Program-made: the position numbers and the translations under genes
Assembly (NCBI GenBank): GCA_035048485.1
Contig: CM068592.1
Span: 42,615,133-42,679,132 of the forward strand
Source of the DNA: Pteria penguin
Taxonomy: Eukaryota > Mollusca > Bivalvia > Pterioida > Pteriidae
Direction of reading: 5' to 3'
Length of the DNA stretch: 64,000 bases
The notes under the pieces: generated by a model
The model's input: the letters and a program-made list of their open reading frames with translations, nothing else
Databases searched by the model: none
What the model was told of the DNA's origin: nothing
Part shown: piece by piece, positions 23,791-34,974 of the stretch
How the letters are laid out: each line of letters starts with the position of its first letter
Position numbering within the stretch: position 1 is the stretch's first letter

Positions 23791-23902
23791 GTCGCAGGAC
23801 AGTGTTCCTGGCGCTGAATATGGCTGTGATAGCGAGGATGTCGTCGATAAACGGAGAAGTAAATGGCTGCGACTCACTTCTGCGCACCTTTTTGTCTATT
23901 TG
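23791..23902 (-). CDS. Possible internal coding exon (weak)
   Basis: On the minus strand an open segment of 37 codons (contains VRRSESQPF and SPFIDDILAITAIF) has GC-richer, C-ending codons than its surroundings. It ends at a strong donor (CTGCGAC then GTAAGTTT) at 23790. The proposed acceptor (CTCCGCAG) lacks a good pyrimidine tract. The opposite strand is also open here (23802-24011), so strand is uncertain. No family recognised. Confidence 0.22.
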
Positions 23903-24530
23903 CTGCGGAGTTGTTAATTATTCAGTAGGGGTATTCTCCTATGCTGATTCTGTGACGTGTTTGTTTCATAGATACATGAATTCCTCGCGGATGTATCCAT
24001 GCGTGGTGTAATGGTGAGGATTGCTGGGTACCGGCTACAGACAAAAGACAAAAGTAAAATATAAATGTCTGAATCATGTTGTTGACATTCCCTGCGATGA
24101 ACAATTTAATAATTGATTGGTCTACATACCCTACAAAGTACTAGCATGTCATTTAACTTATGTGGGAATTTTGTAAACAACAGGACAGTTCAAGTTTGCC
24201 AGGTATGCGTCCGAGGGAGGGAACATTTATCATTACTCAATCAATTTTCATATCGGGTTTATACCACAACACTTGAAACGAACCTTTTTTCAAATGTATA
24301 TCATGTTTATTGGTAAATAATGTCAAATCTATTTTTGCGAATACATTTATATTGTTGTTGATGCATTGGATTAGTTATCGTTTCTTGTAACTAAATATAT
24401 GATAAATGAACATGAATACATGGTTCATTTCATGTTATTGATCTAGTCTCATAGAAATAACATAGAAGTAATATATGATTAATTCAGAACATCACGGTTT
24501 ATTAAAAGAAACACGGTCCGACCTCGTGTG
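23903..24530. other. Unassigned stretch
   Basis: No gene or repeat recognised beyond the candidate exon above. Confidence 0.4.
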
Positions 24531-24744
24531 GCATCTGCCTGATGCGGGGCATACAAATTTTGACCTTTGCAATGGACCCATCCGAAGCAGTGAGGGATCT
24601 TTAACGTTCCATGCATACCATGACACGAGGCCTCGGTTTTTACTGTCTCATCCGAAAGACAGAACACCGCCATGACCAAAGCGGGACTCGAACCCCGGCC
24701 TCCCGATCAAGATGCGAGCGCGATACCACTAGGCCACGCCGTCT
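24531..24744 (-). mobile_element. tRNA-derived SINE, copy 4 (3' truncated)
   Basis: On the minus strand the head has GTGGCCTAGTGGTATCGCGC (A-box), B-box GGTTCGAGTCC and the body ACCGAGGCCTCGTGTCATGG. The 3' terminal part and (AATC)n tail are missing; it ends at CATCAGGCAGATGCCAC. Its head is closest to copy 1. Confidence 0.85.
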
Positions 24745-25092
24745 TAAAGAACAAAAAATAATAATAATAAATAAAAATAAAACTGAATAATTTTTTTAAA
24801 TCATAAAAACCCCCGAAAATATGAACATAAGGAAAATGAAAAACAAAAAAATATGAAAAGAAAACGAAAGAAAAAGAAATATAATAAAATAAAAATAAAA
24901 CTGAATAATTTAAAAAAAAATCATAAAACCCCCCAAAAATATGAACATAAAACAGGAAAAAGAAAAACAAAAAAGATAAAAAGAAAAAGAAAGAAAAATA
25001 AATAAAATAAAATCAAAATAAATATTTCTTTTAAAAAATCATAAAACCCCAAAAATATTAACATAAAAAAGAAAAAGAAAAAGAAAATTATA
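24745..25092. repeat. A-rich tandem repeat of about 119 bp, 3 copies
   Basis: ATAAAACTGAATAATTT, AATCATAAAA.CCCCC and AAATATGAACATAA recur at about 24778, 24897 and 25015, separated by AAGAAAAAGAAA text. Confidence 0.75.
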
Positions 25093-25104
25093 TTGATTGA
25101 AAGT

Positions 25105-25215
25105 ATGCAAGCAAAATACGAAAATAACTGCTGTCACATGACTATGGCACTAACAACAATGTACCACAGTGGACATTCACGGATCCCTGAAATTCAGAGG
25201 TTAGGCCAGGTGCCC
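25105..25215 (+). repeat. Dispersed module copy (joined to a PLE end)
   Basis: GTCACATGACTATGGCACTA, ACAATGTACCACAGTGGACA, GGCCAGGTGCCCGGGAGGAA. The copy stops within GGGAGGAA and passes directly into the PLE-1 3' terminus. Confidence 0.8.
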
Positions 25216-25590
25216 GGGAGGAAAGAAAAAAGAGGAGTTACCGGCTCAGTTATGAATATAAATAATATAATAGAACATTTAACACATTACAAAAATATTT
25301 GATTGTAGTGCAATTACGATACCGACTTAGGACGGTCATTTATTTTGACAAAAGCCAAACAAATGGTGTGGTTAACCGGTTTACGGGCCCACCTTCCCAC
25401 TCACCGTAACAGCAGAACAATCAAAAGACGTACATTTAAAAATTTATAAATAATCCTCCATGTAAAGAACAAGGGTCAACAGGTATCGCATATTGAGATG
25501 TCATAAAAATATAAACACGTAAGGTATTGTAAAACACATAATGGTATAAAAATATATGCGAATTACCAAATACCGACCAAAAGTGCTAGA
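25216..25590 (-). mobile_element. PLE-1 3' end fragment
   Basis: Starts at the element terminus (AAGAAAAAAGAGGAGTTACC, complement of the end) and runs through the 3' core at 25313-25341, the CCGGTTTACGGGCCCACC block and AATAATCCTCCATGTAAAGA. It is nearly identical to 35418-35790 but lacks an internal segment after CTCAGTTAT, and it is 5' truncated. Confidence 0.88.
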
Positions 25591-25624
25591 ATCTTCACTA
25601 GTGCCTAATCCGAGGATAAATAAA

Positions 25625-25830
25625 TTTTAGAACATTTATATGTTATTTATGTTATTTTTTGTGTACCAGATGCGCATTTCGACAACGATTGTCTCTTCAG
25701 TGATGCTCATGACCGCATGATAAGAATTCTAAATTCGACAAAATCACAAGAATAAAACCCTTATACAGATAACAGATTGAAGACAAAGGACATCTGACCA
25801 AACTTTATGACACAAATCTTTTACATGCTT
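25625..25830. repeat. Dispersed GATGCGCATTTCGACAA repeat and a PLE tail remnant
   Basis: ACCAGATGCGCATTTCGACA and GTCTCTTCAGTGATGCTCAT match 43060-43110. A PLE tail unit follows in minus orientation (GACATCTGACCAAACTTTAT, 25790). Confidence 0.65.
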
Positions 25831-25904
25831 TATAAACTACAAACAATACGGTAACCCACTATAGATACACAAGAATACATAAACATGGATATCTGGATAA
25901 ACAT

Positions 25905-25975
25905 TGGTAGGACCAGGTGACATAGAAAATTAAGCATCCCCATAATCGACAAGTCACTTTCATTATTCATTTTCT
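25905..25975 (+). repeat. Dispersed module copy (short)
   Basis: GGTAGGACCAGGTGAC, TAAGCATCCCCATAATCGAC. Confidence 0.5.
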
Positions 25976-25992
25976 GTACAATTATTACTAGG

Positions 25993-26255
25993 ACGTGTGA
26001 GAAAATGGCTTAGTGTAATCGGTAAAGTGCTCGGCTCATGACCTAAAGGTCCTGGGTCGATTCCAGTCCGTGATTATTTGGTATCATTTCAGATGAGACG
26101 GTTAAAACCAGTCCTTTATCAAGGCTGACGTGGCACGTATATAATCCCTCACTACTTCTAGTGGTGCCGCTGCACAAGTATGGATTTCTGTGCATTGCAT
26201 CAGGCAAAGCCCTAACCATATATGTGCAATAATCCTTGAGTGACGTGAAGCAAGA
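25993..26255 (+). mobile_element. tRNA-derived SINE, copy 5
   Basis: Head GAAAATGGCTTAGTGTAATC and B-box-like GGGTCGATTCC. It has the body (TTTCAGATGAGACGGT) and a 3' part (GCATCAGGCAAAGCCCTAAC..GTGCAATAATCCTTGAGTG). More diverged than the other copies. Confidence 0.8.
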
Positions 26256-26284
26256 ATTTAAAAAAGAAATAGAAAATAATCACC

Positions 26285-26400
26285 CGAAATATATATGCAA
26301 AATACGGGGGGAAACTAGTGTCATGTAATTACGGAACTCACAGCAATGCATCTTAGTGGACTTTGATCTGAAAATCACAGAGGAGACCAGGTGATAAGCC
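26285..26400 (+). repeat. Dispersed module copy
   Basis: GCAAAATACGGGGGGAAACT, AGTGTCATGTAATTACGG, GAGGAGACCAGGTGATAAG. Confidence 0.6.
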
Positions 26401-27028
26401 AAACTTGAAATGAAGGTAGTTATTCGGTTTCTGATGAAAATGAAGGTGAATGTCATCAACGGAGTGACATGTCGGCGGTAAATATTTAATCAGAAATACA
26501 AGATCGATTAATCTAGAAACTTTTAACATTGTAACGTGTGGTAATATAATTGTTTGAATAATCAATAATTAATAATGATTAATGATCGTTTAGTTTTTCA
26601 TGTGTCTCTGAATCCATAAATATGCAGTACAACATTGGCATGGAAACTAATGAATTCATCTGATCGTAAATGATGGGGTTTTCAGTAATGAAAAGATGGA
26701 CCGGACAAAATAAAACAAATAAAAAAAACCCCAAACAATAAAAAAAAAAAAAACTCCATAACACAAACAAACAAACAAAAATAAATTAAAGAAAAATAAA
26801 TAAATAAATAAAATAAAATAAATAATAATAATAAAAAGAAAAAACGTTCTATCATAAATATCGAGATCAGAGGGCTACTAAAGAAAACAACGGAGTGTCG
26901 TGGATGGACATGGAATAAAAGGACAATATCGTCCAAAATGTCATATTCAGACAAATGCGAACGCCAATTAAATTGCGGTGAGACCAGTTAAACAGTTACG
27001 ATTCAGGTTTTAAAAATAGAAAGTTAAG
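26401..27028. other. Unassigned, partly A-rich
   Basis: A-rich low complexity lies at 26705-26845. Open frames there encode only Phe/Leu-rich low-complexity text. Confidence 0.4.
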
Positions 27029-27285
27029 TTCCCAGGCCTGAAGAATCTATAGCGTCTGATAAGGCAAAATGCATTACTTAAGATAAAGATAAGGTCCCAT
27101 ACCTGAAGAATCAATACCGCCCTGTGAGGCAAAGTGCAATGTTTTAGATAGAGGTAAAGTCTATGCCTGAAGAATCCATACTACCCTGTGAGGCAAAGTG
27201 CAATGCTCAAGATAAAGCTATATTGTACGCCTGATGAATCTATACCTCCAATTTAGGCAAAGTGCAATACTCAATCTTAAGTTTT
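27029..27285. repeat. About 65-bp tandem repeat, 4 copies
   Basis: CCTGAAGAATC.ATA occurs at 27037, 27102, 27166 and 27230, each followed by GAGGCAAAGTGCAATGC-like text. Units are 64-65 bp apart and diverged. Confidence 0.85.
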
Positions 27286-27294
27286 ATGCCATTC

Positions 27295-27460
27295 ATGTGA
27301 AAGACTCCGTCCTAAGTCGGTATCGCAACTGTGCCTTACACGAAAAGTTTTGTGATGTGCTTATGCTTTTTCAGTTTTTGAATTGATTACATTATTACCG
27401 TTACAATTTCGTGGTGAATTTTTGTCATACGGTTGAGTATGGTGCTTTTATGTATTCCTC
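27295..27460 (+). mobile_element. PLE 3' tail fragment
   Basis: The 3' core ACTCCGTCCTAAGTCGGTAT at 27304 is followed by TTTTGTGATGTGCTTATG and a tail of the type GTGGTGAATTTTTGTCATAC, also seen near 42800. Confidence 0.7.
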
Positions 27461-27559
27461 AATAGGACACGCAAATTTATTACATGCTAAAATCCGGAGC
27501 AGAAGTCAATAAGGAACATCTACCATATAAGGCAGAATAAAGATATCGGCTATCATTGA

Positions 27560-27760
27560 TCCTTGGAAAAACCAGAGGTGGAACTAGGTGCCGGTTCCAC
27601 CTGTCCTGAAGCATTAAAATCATGCAACCTTGTATAACTCGAAGACGTCTTAAGTGGTAACGGCATAACCGTAGTCACAATCGGTAAAAAGCCATGAAAA
27701 GTAAAATGTTGTGGTCACAATACAAACGCTTTAACAAGGACTATTATCCAGTTAGGAAGT
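27560..27760. repeat. Old dispersed-module and associated text
   Basis: ACCAGAGGTGGAACTAGGTG and GGCATAACCGTAGTCACAAT parallel the order at 5440-5530 and 22085-22160. Confidence 0.45.
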
Positions 27761-27849
27761 CAACATGTCAGGCAAAGATTTCTGATAAGTGAAAAAAAAG
27801 GTCTTAGAGCGACCGTACAAAATGCGGAATGCAGACTTAAGCGTGATAT

Positions 27850-28290
27850 TTCGGATCATTGTGATATTAATTATTTATTCAGTAGCTTGCCTTGGTAAAT
27901 GAAGGGCAATAATCTGCAAAAGCTCTAGCATATCGGATAAGTTAAGACAATTACACGTTATACGCAGGTGAATAAGGAATATTATTACACGTATATGGAA
28001 AGTTAATTATAGGAAAATTGAAATCGGATAGTAAAGGTGCACACTTAGAGTCAATAGGAATACTGATAGTTTGTATGAATTTTTGCTCACCATATACAAT
28101 ATGTATATTGTCAACCAAATAGCCCAGTGTGCTCTTAACCTCAGAGTCTTCAGAGTACTTCAACTTCGAAGCAATGTGATTTTTAACAAAATATGGCTCT
28201 GAATATCCAACACAATATATTTTATATCTGCGAGAGCATTATCGTAAGCAAGCAGTTATCAAAGATGTTTTAGGTTATTATAAGGGGAGA
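27850..28290 (-). pseudogene. PLE-2 RT with internal deletion
   Basis: The minus strand reads FIQTISIPIDSKCAPLL, the grip motif (usual GIPMGTNCAPLL). It passes straight into SDFNFPIINFPYTCNNIPYS, then PAYNV and, after a stop, LIRYARAF. The intervening YxDD region is missing, so motif B is fused in frame to the late RT block. Flanking text at 28150-28215 matches the 16.3-kb PLE-2 copy. The family identity is clear; the element is dead. Confidence 0.8.
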
Positions 28291-28358
28291 TAAAGACAAG
28301 TCATAAGACTTAATATATTTCACAGTTGTCAAGTGTTTTAAACTTTAAAATTGTGAAA

Positions 28359-28612
28359 GCCGGTGTGGCCTAGTGGATAAAGTGCTCGGCTCGTGACTCC
28401 CGCCCTAAGCGCACCGGTGTTCTGTCTTTCGGATGAGACAGTAAAAACCGAGGTCCCATGTCATGGTAGACGTGGCACGTAAAAGATCTCTCACTGCTTC
28501 GGCTGGATCCGTTGCAAATGTCTAAAATTGTATGCAATGCATCAGGCAGATACCGTCACAATATACGTGAAATAATCGTGGAGTGACGTAAAACAATAAT
28601 CAATCAATCAAT
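28359..28612 (+). mobile_element. tRNA-derived SINE, copy 6 (B-box deleted)
   Basis: GCCGGTGTGGCCTAGTGGAT head, then a deletion removes the B-box (TCGTGACTCCCGCCC joins GCGCACCGGTG). Body and 3' end (GCATCAGGCAGATACCGTCA) are well preserved, with an (AATC)n tail. Loss of the B-box should block pol III transcription. Confidence 0.88.
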
Positions 28613-28749
28613 TAAAGTTTGTGAAAGGTGTTTTGAGTTTTTCAATATCCAAAAACGATTAAAACGGCTTTTGCGCAGCTAATCGTTTAGATAAAAGCAT
28701 TGTCATTGGAAATGCTTTTGCATGACATATCGAAAGTGATAGGAGTACG

Positions 28750-29055
28750 CTGTAGATAGACGATGATAACAGTGTTCAGATGATGGGGAAAACTCATTCA
28801 GTCCAAAATTCGTCAAACCCAAAGGGATACAAAACAGGAAAAATTAAATAAAAATCAAACCAAAATATCAGCTAATAATGTAAAATACGAAGGTAACTGG
28901 TGTCACATGACTATGGCACTAACAACAATGTACCACAGTGGACATTCAAGAACCCTTGAAATTCAGAGGTGAGGTCATGTGCCCGGAAGGAATGAGCGTC
29001 TCCTCTTTGGCTAGCCACACCCGCCGTGAATGCCCTTACATACAGACGAAACAAA
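28750..29055 (+). repeat. Dispersed module, longest copy
   Basis: The 5' extension (GATGATGGGGAAAACTCATT, CAGGAAAAATTAAAT) leads into TGTCACATGACTATGGCACT, CAATGTACCACAGTGGACAT, GTGCCCGGAAGGAATGAGCG and AGCCACACCCGCCGTGAATG. Useful as the reference copy. Confidence 0.8.
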
Positions 29056-29189
29056 TGTAATTCAGCACTTTATGTATACATGAATGTGAACAAACACTAT
29101 GTAGAAAGTGCCACTGCTACATATCATCAGGGAAAAGAGTATAATAACACTTGAGTCAAACTCTTCGGAGGGGAACTTTTTTACGAGTT

Positions 29190-29268
29190 CCGCACTGCAA
29201 AGGGAAGGAGTGAGTTTCTCCTGTTTGGCTAGCCAACACCGTCGTGAATGCCTTAATATGAAGCATAA
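29190..29268 (+). repeat. Dispersed module, partial duplicate
   Basis: GGAGTGAGTTTCTCCTGTTT and GCTAGCCAACACCGTCGTGA repeat the end of the copy at 28985-29035, about 210 bp downstream. Confidence 0.7.
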
Positions 29269-29444
29269 GTAAACACCCAAAGGGAAATGATATAAAATGC
29301 CCTGAAAAATAAGTATCTGTTTCCTAGAAACACCCACCACTTCAGTCTGGTAAAATTGTTGAATCAGTAAATACAAAATAAAGATGGCAGATTCTGTATT
29401 TAAGACAGACGGAATATATCAAAACCAAAAATTTTATTCTTGGA

Positions 29445-30095
29445 ATATCATGACATTACAACTCATAAAGGGAATCATGAAGAGTATCAGGAGATTACAA
29501 CTCATGAAGGGAGTCATGAAGAATATCAGGAGATTACAACTCATGAAGGGAATCATGAAGAATATCATGAGATTACAACTCATAAAGGGAATCATATAGA
29601 ATACCATGAGATAAAGACTTATGAAGGGAATCATGGAGAATATCATGAGATTACAACTCATAAAGGGAATCACGAAGAATGTCATGAGATTACAACTCAT
29701 AAAGGGAATCATGAAGAATATCATGAGATTACGACTCATAAAGGAAATCATATAGAATATCATGAGATTACAGCTCATAAAGGGAATCATGAAGAATATC
29801 AGGAGATTATGACTCATAACGGGAATCATGAAGAATATCATGAGATTACAACTCATAAAGGGAATCATTAAGAATATCATGAGATTATGACTCATAAAGG
29901 GTATCATATAGAATATCATGAGATTAAGACCTATAAAGGGAATGGTGAAGAATATCATGAGATTACAACTCATAAAAGGATAATGAAAAACATCATGAGA
30001 TTACGACTCATAAAGGGAATCATGAAAAATATCATGAGATTACAACTATTAAAGGGAATCTAAAAAATATCATGAGATTACGACGTATAAATGGA
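29445..30095. repeat. 39-bp tandem repeat, about 16 copies
   Basis: The unit contains ATCATGAGATTACAACTCAT and AAAGGGAATCATGAAGAAT. It is open on both strands in parts (a 13-residue unit EYHEITTHKGNHE on plus; an Ile/Met/Phe-rich unit on minus) because 39 is divisible by three. Units 3' of about 29870 contain stops and indels. There are no signs of a real gene. Confidence 0.93.
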
Positions 30096-31685
30096 AGGTT
30101 TGTGATGCTGAAAGTGAAATGCTCAAGTCTTCTGTAGCCTCTTTACATCTGATTGTAGAAAGGATATTTTGAGGCAATATAAACACATAAATCATGATAC
30201 TGACATAACTTGATTAGTGAAATCATCATGACGACGTAATTCGGTTAGTGACATCATTATGCCATTTGCGTAAAGACTGATTCATGTGTTCTACATTCAG
30301 GCTTTGAGAGTTAGAACGCAGTTACAACAGATGGAACAAAAATGATGAGATAATTTACCCGGAACAGAAGCAATGTTTCAAAGCAATCAAACTTAGAACA
30401 AAGGCTGTAGAGGATTCTTTTCAGAAGCCAAACTGGGATAAGGAGCCATATAGAGTACATGTTGAGTAAAGAATTCCTGCTGACCAATTATTTGACGTCT
30501 TAAGTGTAACTGATTCAATTTACTGATGATTTTAATGAGTCTAATTCCAATCTTTAAATGAATTGAACAATGAAAAAGCCGCATTCCGAGGTCAATGGAA
30601 TGAAAGGATAATATCGATGGCTGAGATGAATAAATATATAACAGTGATAAAAAGAAATATTACTACTATTGATGTAATCATCAGTTTACTTAGGCAGGTA
30701 CCCAAAATATATAATGTAAGTGGTCATCACACATGTGATTATTGCAAAATAATAATAAAATAATAAGAAGAAGAAGAATAAGAATATAGGTGCAATGTTA
30801 CTATTGTACGCCCAGCACTCAATGATGAATTGGATAGCAGTATATCACAAGCGCCGGATAAAAAATAAAATATACTTATTTTGCTGATACAGAATTAAAC
30901 AACTTCGAATAATAAAGTCGGCTATCCCATTCTATATTCCGGAATCATTTCTGGTGATGTGATATAAGGCGCTTTCCGCTGGGGAATACCTTTAATCATT
31001 TATTTTGTATGCTCTCAAATTGCTCATTATTAGTGCGTTCATTTTCAATGTAAATCAGTATTGCACAATATTTATACATTGTCGACAGGATGTTTAATAT
31101 TACCTGCTGATGACGAGATCATTTTCATGAATTGTAAATTATTTTTAAATCTATTCTTCGGAATGTGTAATGAATTCATAGCTTTAAAATCAATTCTAAT
31201 TAAAGAAAATATATTGCTCGCTTGGAGATTAAAATTTACATGCATTGGAATTCCAGTAAATGATTCATTATCATGTTGATGTGGCGTATTTTGGATTATT
31301 ACATGAAATTAGCATTTTAGATTATTTTTTACAATATTCAATTCGTTTATTTGTTGCTAAACGCCATTATTATCTTATTTATATATCCACAGCTATCAGA
31401 TGTTCTTATTAAGGATTTTGAAGACGTGAACTAAGAAATTGTCCTAGAATGATCTCATAATTTGTGACGTGAACAGAGGACATTAACATATCATGATCAA
31501 GTCCGAAACATGGATTCCAATACATTTACTTGAATGACTTTTTATTCATTAATGTTTCTCAGATTTGGTCTTAGTTTTCTACATTATAAAGGCAACAACA
31601 GAATCAGACCGCAATTCAAGGTGTTAATATCCAAGGCATTCTATGCCTTTTGCCGACAACATTCCGGATGAATAGTAGATAAGTA
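30096..31685. other. Unassigned AT-rich stretch
   Basis: Apart from an AAG-rich run near 30764, nothing is recognised on either strand. Confidence 0.4.
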
Positions 31686-31687
31686 TT

Positions 31688-33110
31688 TTGTGTTTTTTAT
31701 TGTTGAAGGAAAAGATCCTACACGACCACTGTATAGATAAGTGCGACTTCAATTTAAACATCGAAATATATGATTTTCCAACCATGTATTGGCTTCCTAA
31801 ATTACACAAAAGTCTATATAAATCATGTTTTATATCATATATTCGTTATTATTCTACTACTGTGCTTTCTAAACATATTACTTCCGCTCATACTGCAGTA
31901 ACGAGTTAATGATAACACGAAGAAGTATCGAAGGGTAAAGTATTGTAATGCCGTATTAACAATAGTAACGTCAATATCTTTTGATGAATTGAAAATTCTT
32001 GTGAAGTGATTGAAAAGAGCCTTTTGAGAATTTTTTTTTCAAGCCAAACAAGTTTCTACATTTGAATTTATACCTCTTACCTTATGACTTAATTAATCAA
32101 GTTTTTGTCTCCAAATACATGTACGCTGGTGTTTCAACAGAGAGTCTCAATCATACATCTATACTTCAGATACATGTGGAGTTTTAACAGACAAAGAATA
32201 TGATAATTATAAATAATGGACTAGTATTGAGTTATGTAATGCCTTCACATATTGGATGGATAATATTTATAGCAATCTAATTGCAAGATTTGTGAACAGA
32301 TCATTGGAATTCCTATGGGCACTTACTACATCCCTCTTATAGCAGATTTCTTTTTTACTGTAATGGGAGAATTTCATGCATTCTAGCTCTTTTCAATCCT
32401 CGAAACGTGTTGACTTTTTTAATAAGTTCAGTGATACCTCTAGATATGTCGATGATGTTTAAATAAACGATAACACTGAGTTTGAAATATATATTACTGA
32501 CATTGACCCACCTGAACTTCAATTAAACAAAGCCAATACTTCTAATTTTTAACACCTTTTAACACCTTTTTTGGACTTAAATATTAAAATCATTTACAAC
32601 AAAATGCATACAAACATAAAAGATATATGATAAACATGACGAATTTGGATTTCCTATTGTCTATTTCCCTCATTTAGATGGTGATGTCCATAGACTCCCA
32701 TTATATGGTTTGTTTCGATTTGCTACAGTCTGTGTTAATGTTTTGGATATTTACGTAAAACAATCACATCATTTGAGTCCTGAGCCTCGTCCCCTCAGGC
32801 TGCTAGTCGGGACTCCTACAAATCAAGGACCTGAAGTCGCTTAAAGACGGGTAGAGCACAGTTGACTTCTGTTGATGTCGCTTAACATATTTTTGATGCT
32901 ATTATATTATTCCATAAAATGTTTCTTGTTTAAAATATTTTTGAAATCTCGTCTTGGGAAATATGTTGATTCTTGTTCTCTGTTTGGAAGATTACTTATA
33001 AATTTTTAAATGAGTCCTTTGATTGTTCTACTTTTGCGGTGACCGGGAAGATGGACGCCCATTAACTGGTTAACCACAACAACTGAGTGGCGCGTGTTAC
33101 TTTACGGTGT
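31688..33110 (+). pseudogene. PLE-1 copy with most of RT, decayed
   Basis: Plus-strand blocks in order: PTMYWLPKLHKSLYKSCFI with TTVLSKHITSA (31780-31890), RWCFNRESQSYIYTSD and SIELCNAFTYWMDNIY (32170-32270), QIIGIPMGTYYIPLIADFF (32300-32355), RYVDDV (32440), ANTS..TPFLDLNIKI (32530-32590), DEFGFPIVYFPHLDGDVHRL (32638-32700), then the stop-codon hairpin at 32789-32813 and part of the 3' UTR. Numerous frameshifts and stops; not functional. The 3' end is lost after about 33110. Confidence 0.85.
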
Positions 33111-33711
33111 TGCATGGGATATATGAATTGAATTTGAATATATCAAATTGAAGTACTTTGCAGTACAAGTTATTTTTCCGAAGGAATTATTAAATTATCA
33201 AAATACCTGTATTTTGTGGAAATAGGGGCACATCAATGTTGCATTGGGCCCTATCCGAATTAACAATATTCTAGTCATGATTTTTCAGAAAAGATAAATT
33301 CATAAAAATATCTCGTTAAAAAGATTTGTTTTTCATAAAAAGAAACAAAATTCACCGGGCAGAATTTATGCCCTTATTGTCATAATGTTACCAAGGGGCG
33401 ATAACTCCCGTAGGTAACGATAGGATAAACATTCGATAGTTCCAATGAAAATTCTAACGGTTAAGCTGCTCAACCAGGGTTATATATGTGCTAGACTAGC
33501 AACGTCACTGAGGAAGTTCTACGGTCGTTACGAGACTCTTATTACTCCATATGATATCTCGTTATCCAGACGTTTAAATGATATTCTGGACTGAGACCGA
33601 TTCCGATCATTTTACACAGATTTAACACCTTCTATACTAGAAGGTTACCTGCTTTGATTTCTCCATATATAAATACATATGGAATTTACACGATTTGACT
33701 CTTTCTACTGG
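33111..33711. other. Unassigned stretch
   Basis: Nothing recognised beyond scattered simple text. Confidence 0.4.
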
Positions 33712-33920
33712 GTATATGTGACGGGTGTTGCTAGCAAGCAGGAGATGCTCATTCTCCCCGGGCACCTGATCTCACTCCATCACAGGGGTTCACATATACT
33801 CTTCAAATAGGCATATTTTGTTATTTTCCACTTGTTTTTCATTTTCACTGATTTTGTATGTCCTCTGGTTTCATGATTTTTAGACTTATGGTTTGGATTT
33901 ATCCATCATCTTTACATTTA
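33712..33920 (-). repeat. Dispersed module with extension (inverse of 16918-17145)
   Basis: Complement contains GTGAACCCCTGTGATGGAGT, GATCAGGTGCCCGGGGAGAA and GTTGCTAGCAAGCAGG, matching the 17-kb copy over about 200 bp. Confidence 0.75.
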
Positions 33921-34034
33921 CTAACAACATCTATACCAGTTGGGATATGATGTATGTTCATATAGCAACGAAAACAATAATTGTACTGTATGTTTGTTTT
34001 TGTAATTTCTTCATTTGAGGCCTATTATCCGTGC

Positions 34035-34150
34035 ACCACCTTAACTGACCGTCCTAAGTCGATATCACAACTGCAGAACAATCGTATACTCTTGTAATGT
34101 CATTTTCTGTGTTTATATGACTATAATTATGTTTTATGTGCATATTCATA
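34035..34150 (+). mobile_element. PLE-1 3' core and tail
   Basis: ACTGACCGTCCTAAGTCGAT, TCTTGTAATGTCATTTTCTG, then the first tail unit. It is contiguous with the 73-bp array. Confidence 0.8.
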
Positions 34151-34920
34151 ATGTCTTTTGTCATACAGTTTTGTCAGATGTCTTCTGTTTTCTTTTTTAT
34201 CATGTTTTGTGTGCAGGTTCTTAATGACTTTTGTCATACAGCTTTGTCAGATATCTTCTGTTTTCTCTTTTATCATGTTTTGTGAACAGGTTCTTAATTA
34301 CTTTTGTCATACAACTTTGTCAGATATCTTCTGTTTTCTCTTTTATCATGTTTTGTGTGCTGGTCCTTGGTGATTTTGTCATACAGCTTTGTCAGATGTC
34401 TTCTGTTTTCTGTTTTATCATGTTTTGTGTGCAGCTCCTTGGTGATTTTGTCATACAGCTTTGTCAGATATCTTATGTTTTCTGTTTTATCATGTTTTGT
34501 GTGCAGGTCCTTGGTGATTTTGTCATACAGCTTTGTCAGATATGTTCTGTTTTCTGTTTTATCATGTTTTGTGTGCAGGTCCTTGGTGATTTGTGTCATA
34601 CAGCTTTGTCAGATGTCTTCTGTTTTCTCTATTATCATGTTTTGTGTGCAGGTCCTTGGTGATTTTTGTTATACACCTTTGTCAGATGTCTTTTTTTTTC
34701 TTTTTTATCATGTTTTGTGTGCAGGTCCTTGGTGATTTGTGTCATACAGCTTTGTCAGATGTCTTCTGTTTTCTGTTTTATCATGTTTTGTGTGCAGGTC
34801 CTTGGTGATTTGTGTCATACAGCTTTGTCAAATGTCTTCTGTTTTCTGTTTTATCATGTTTTGTGTGCAGGTTCTTAGTGATTTGTGTCATACAGCTTTG
34901 TCAGATGTCTTCTGTTTCTC
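34150..34920 (+). repeat. 73-bp tandem array amplified from a PLE tail, about 10.5 copies
   Basis: The unit contains TCATACAGCTTTGTCAGATG, TCTTCTGTTTTCTGTTTTAT and CATGTTTTGTGTGCAGGTCC. The same text occurs once as the natural tail of the PLE-1 copy at 13990-14062. Here it follows directly on a PLE 3' core, so the array is a tandem expansion of the element tail. Overlapping open frames (SYSFVRCLLFS and others) are repeat artefacts. Confidence 0.92.
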
Positions 34921-34974
34921 TGTCATATATAAAGCATTGCGACGAATGAAACACCTGTGGACTGACAGCTTATC

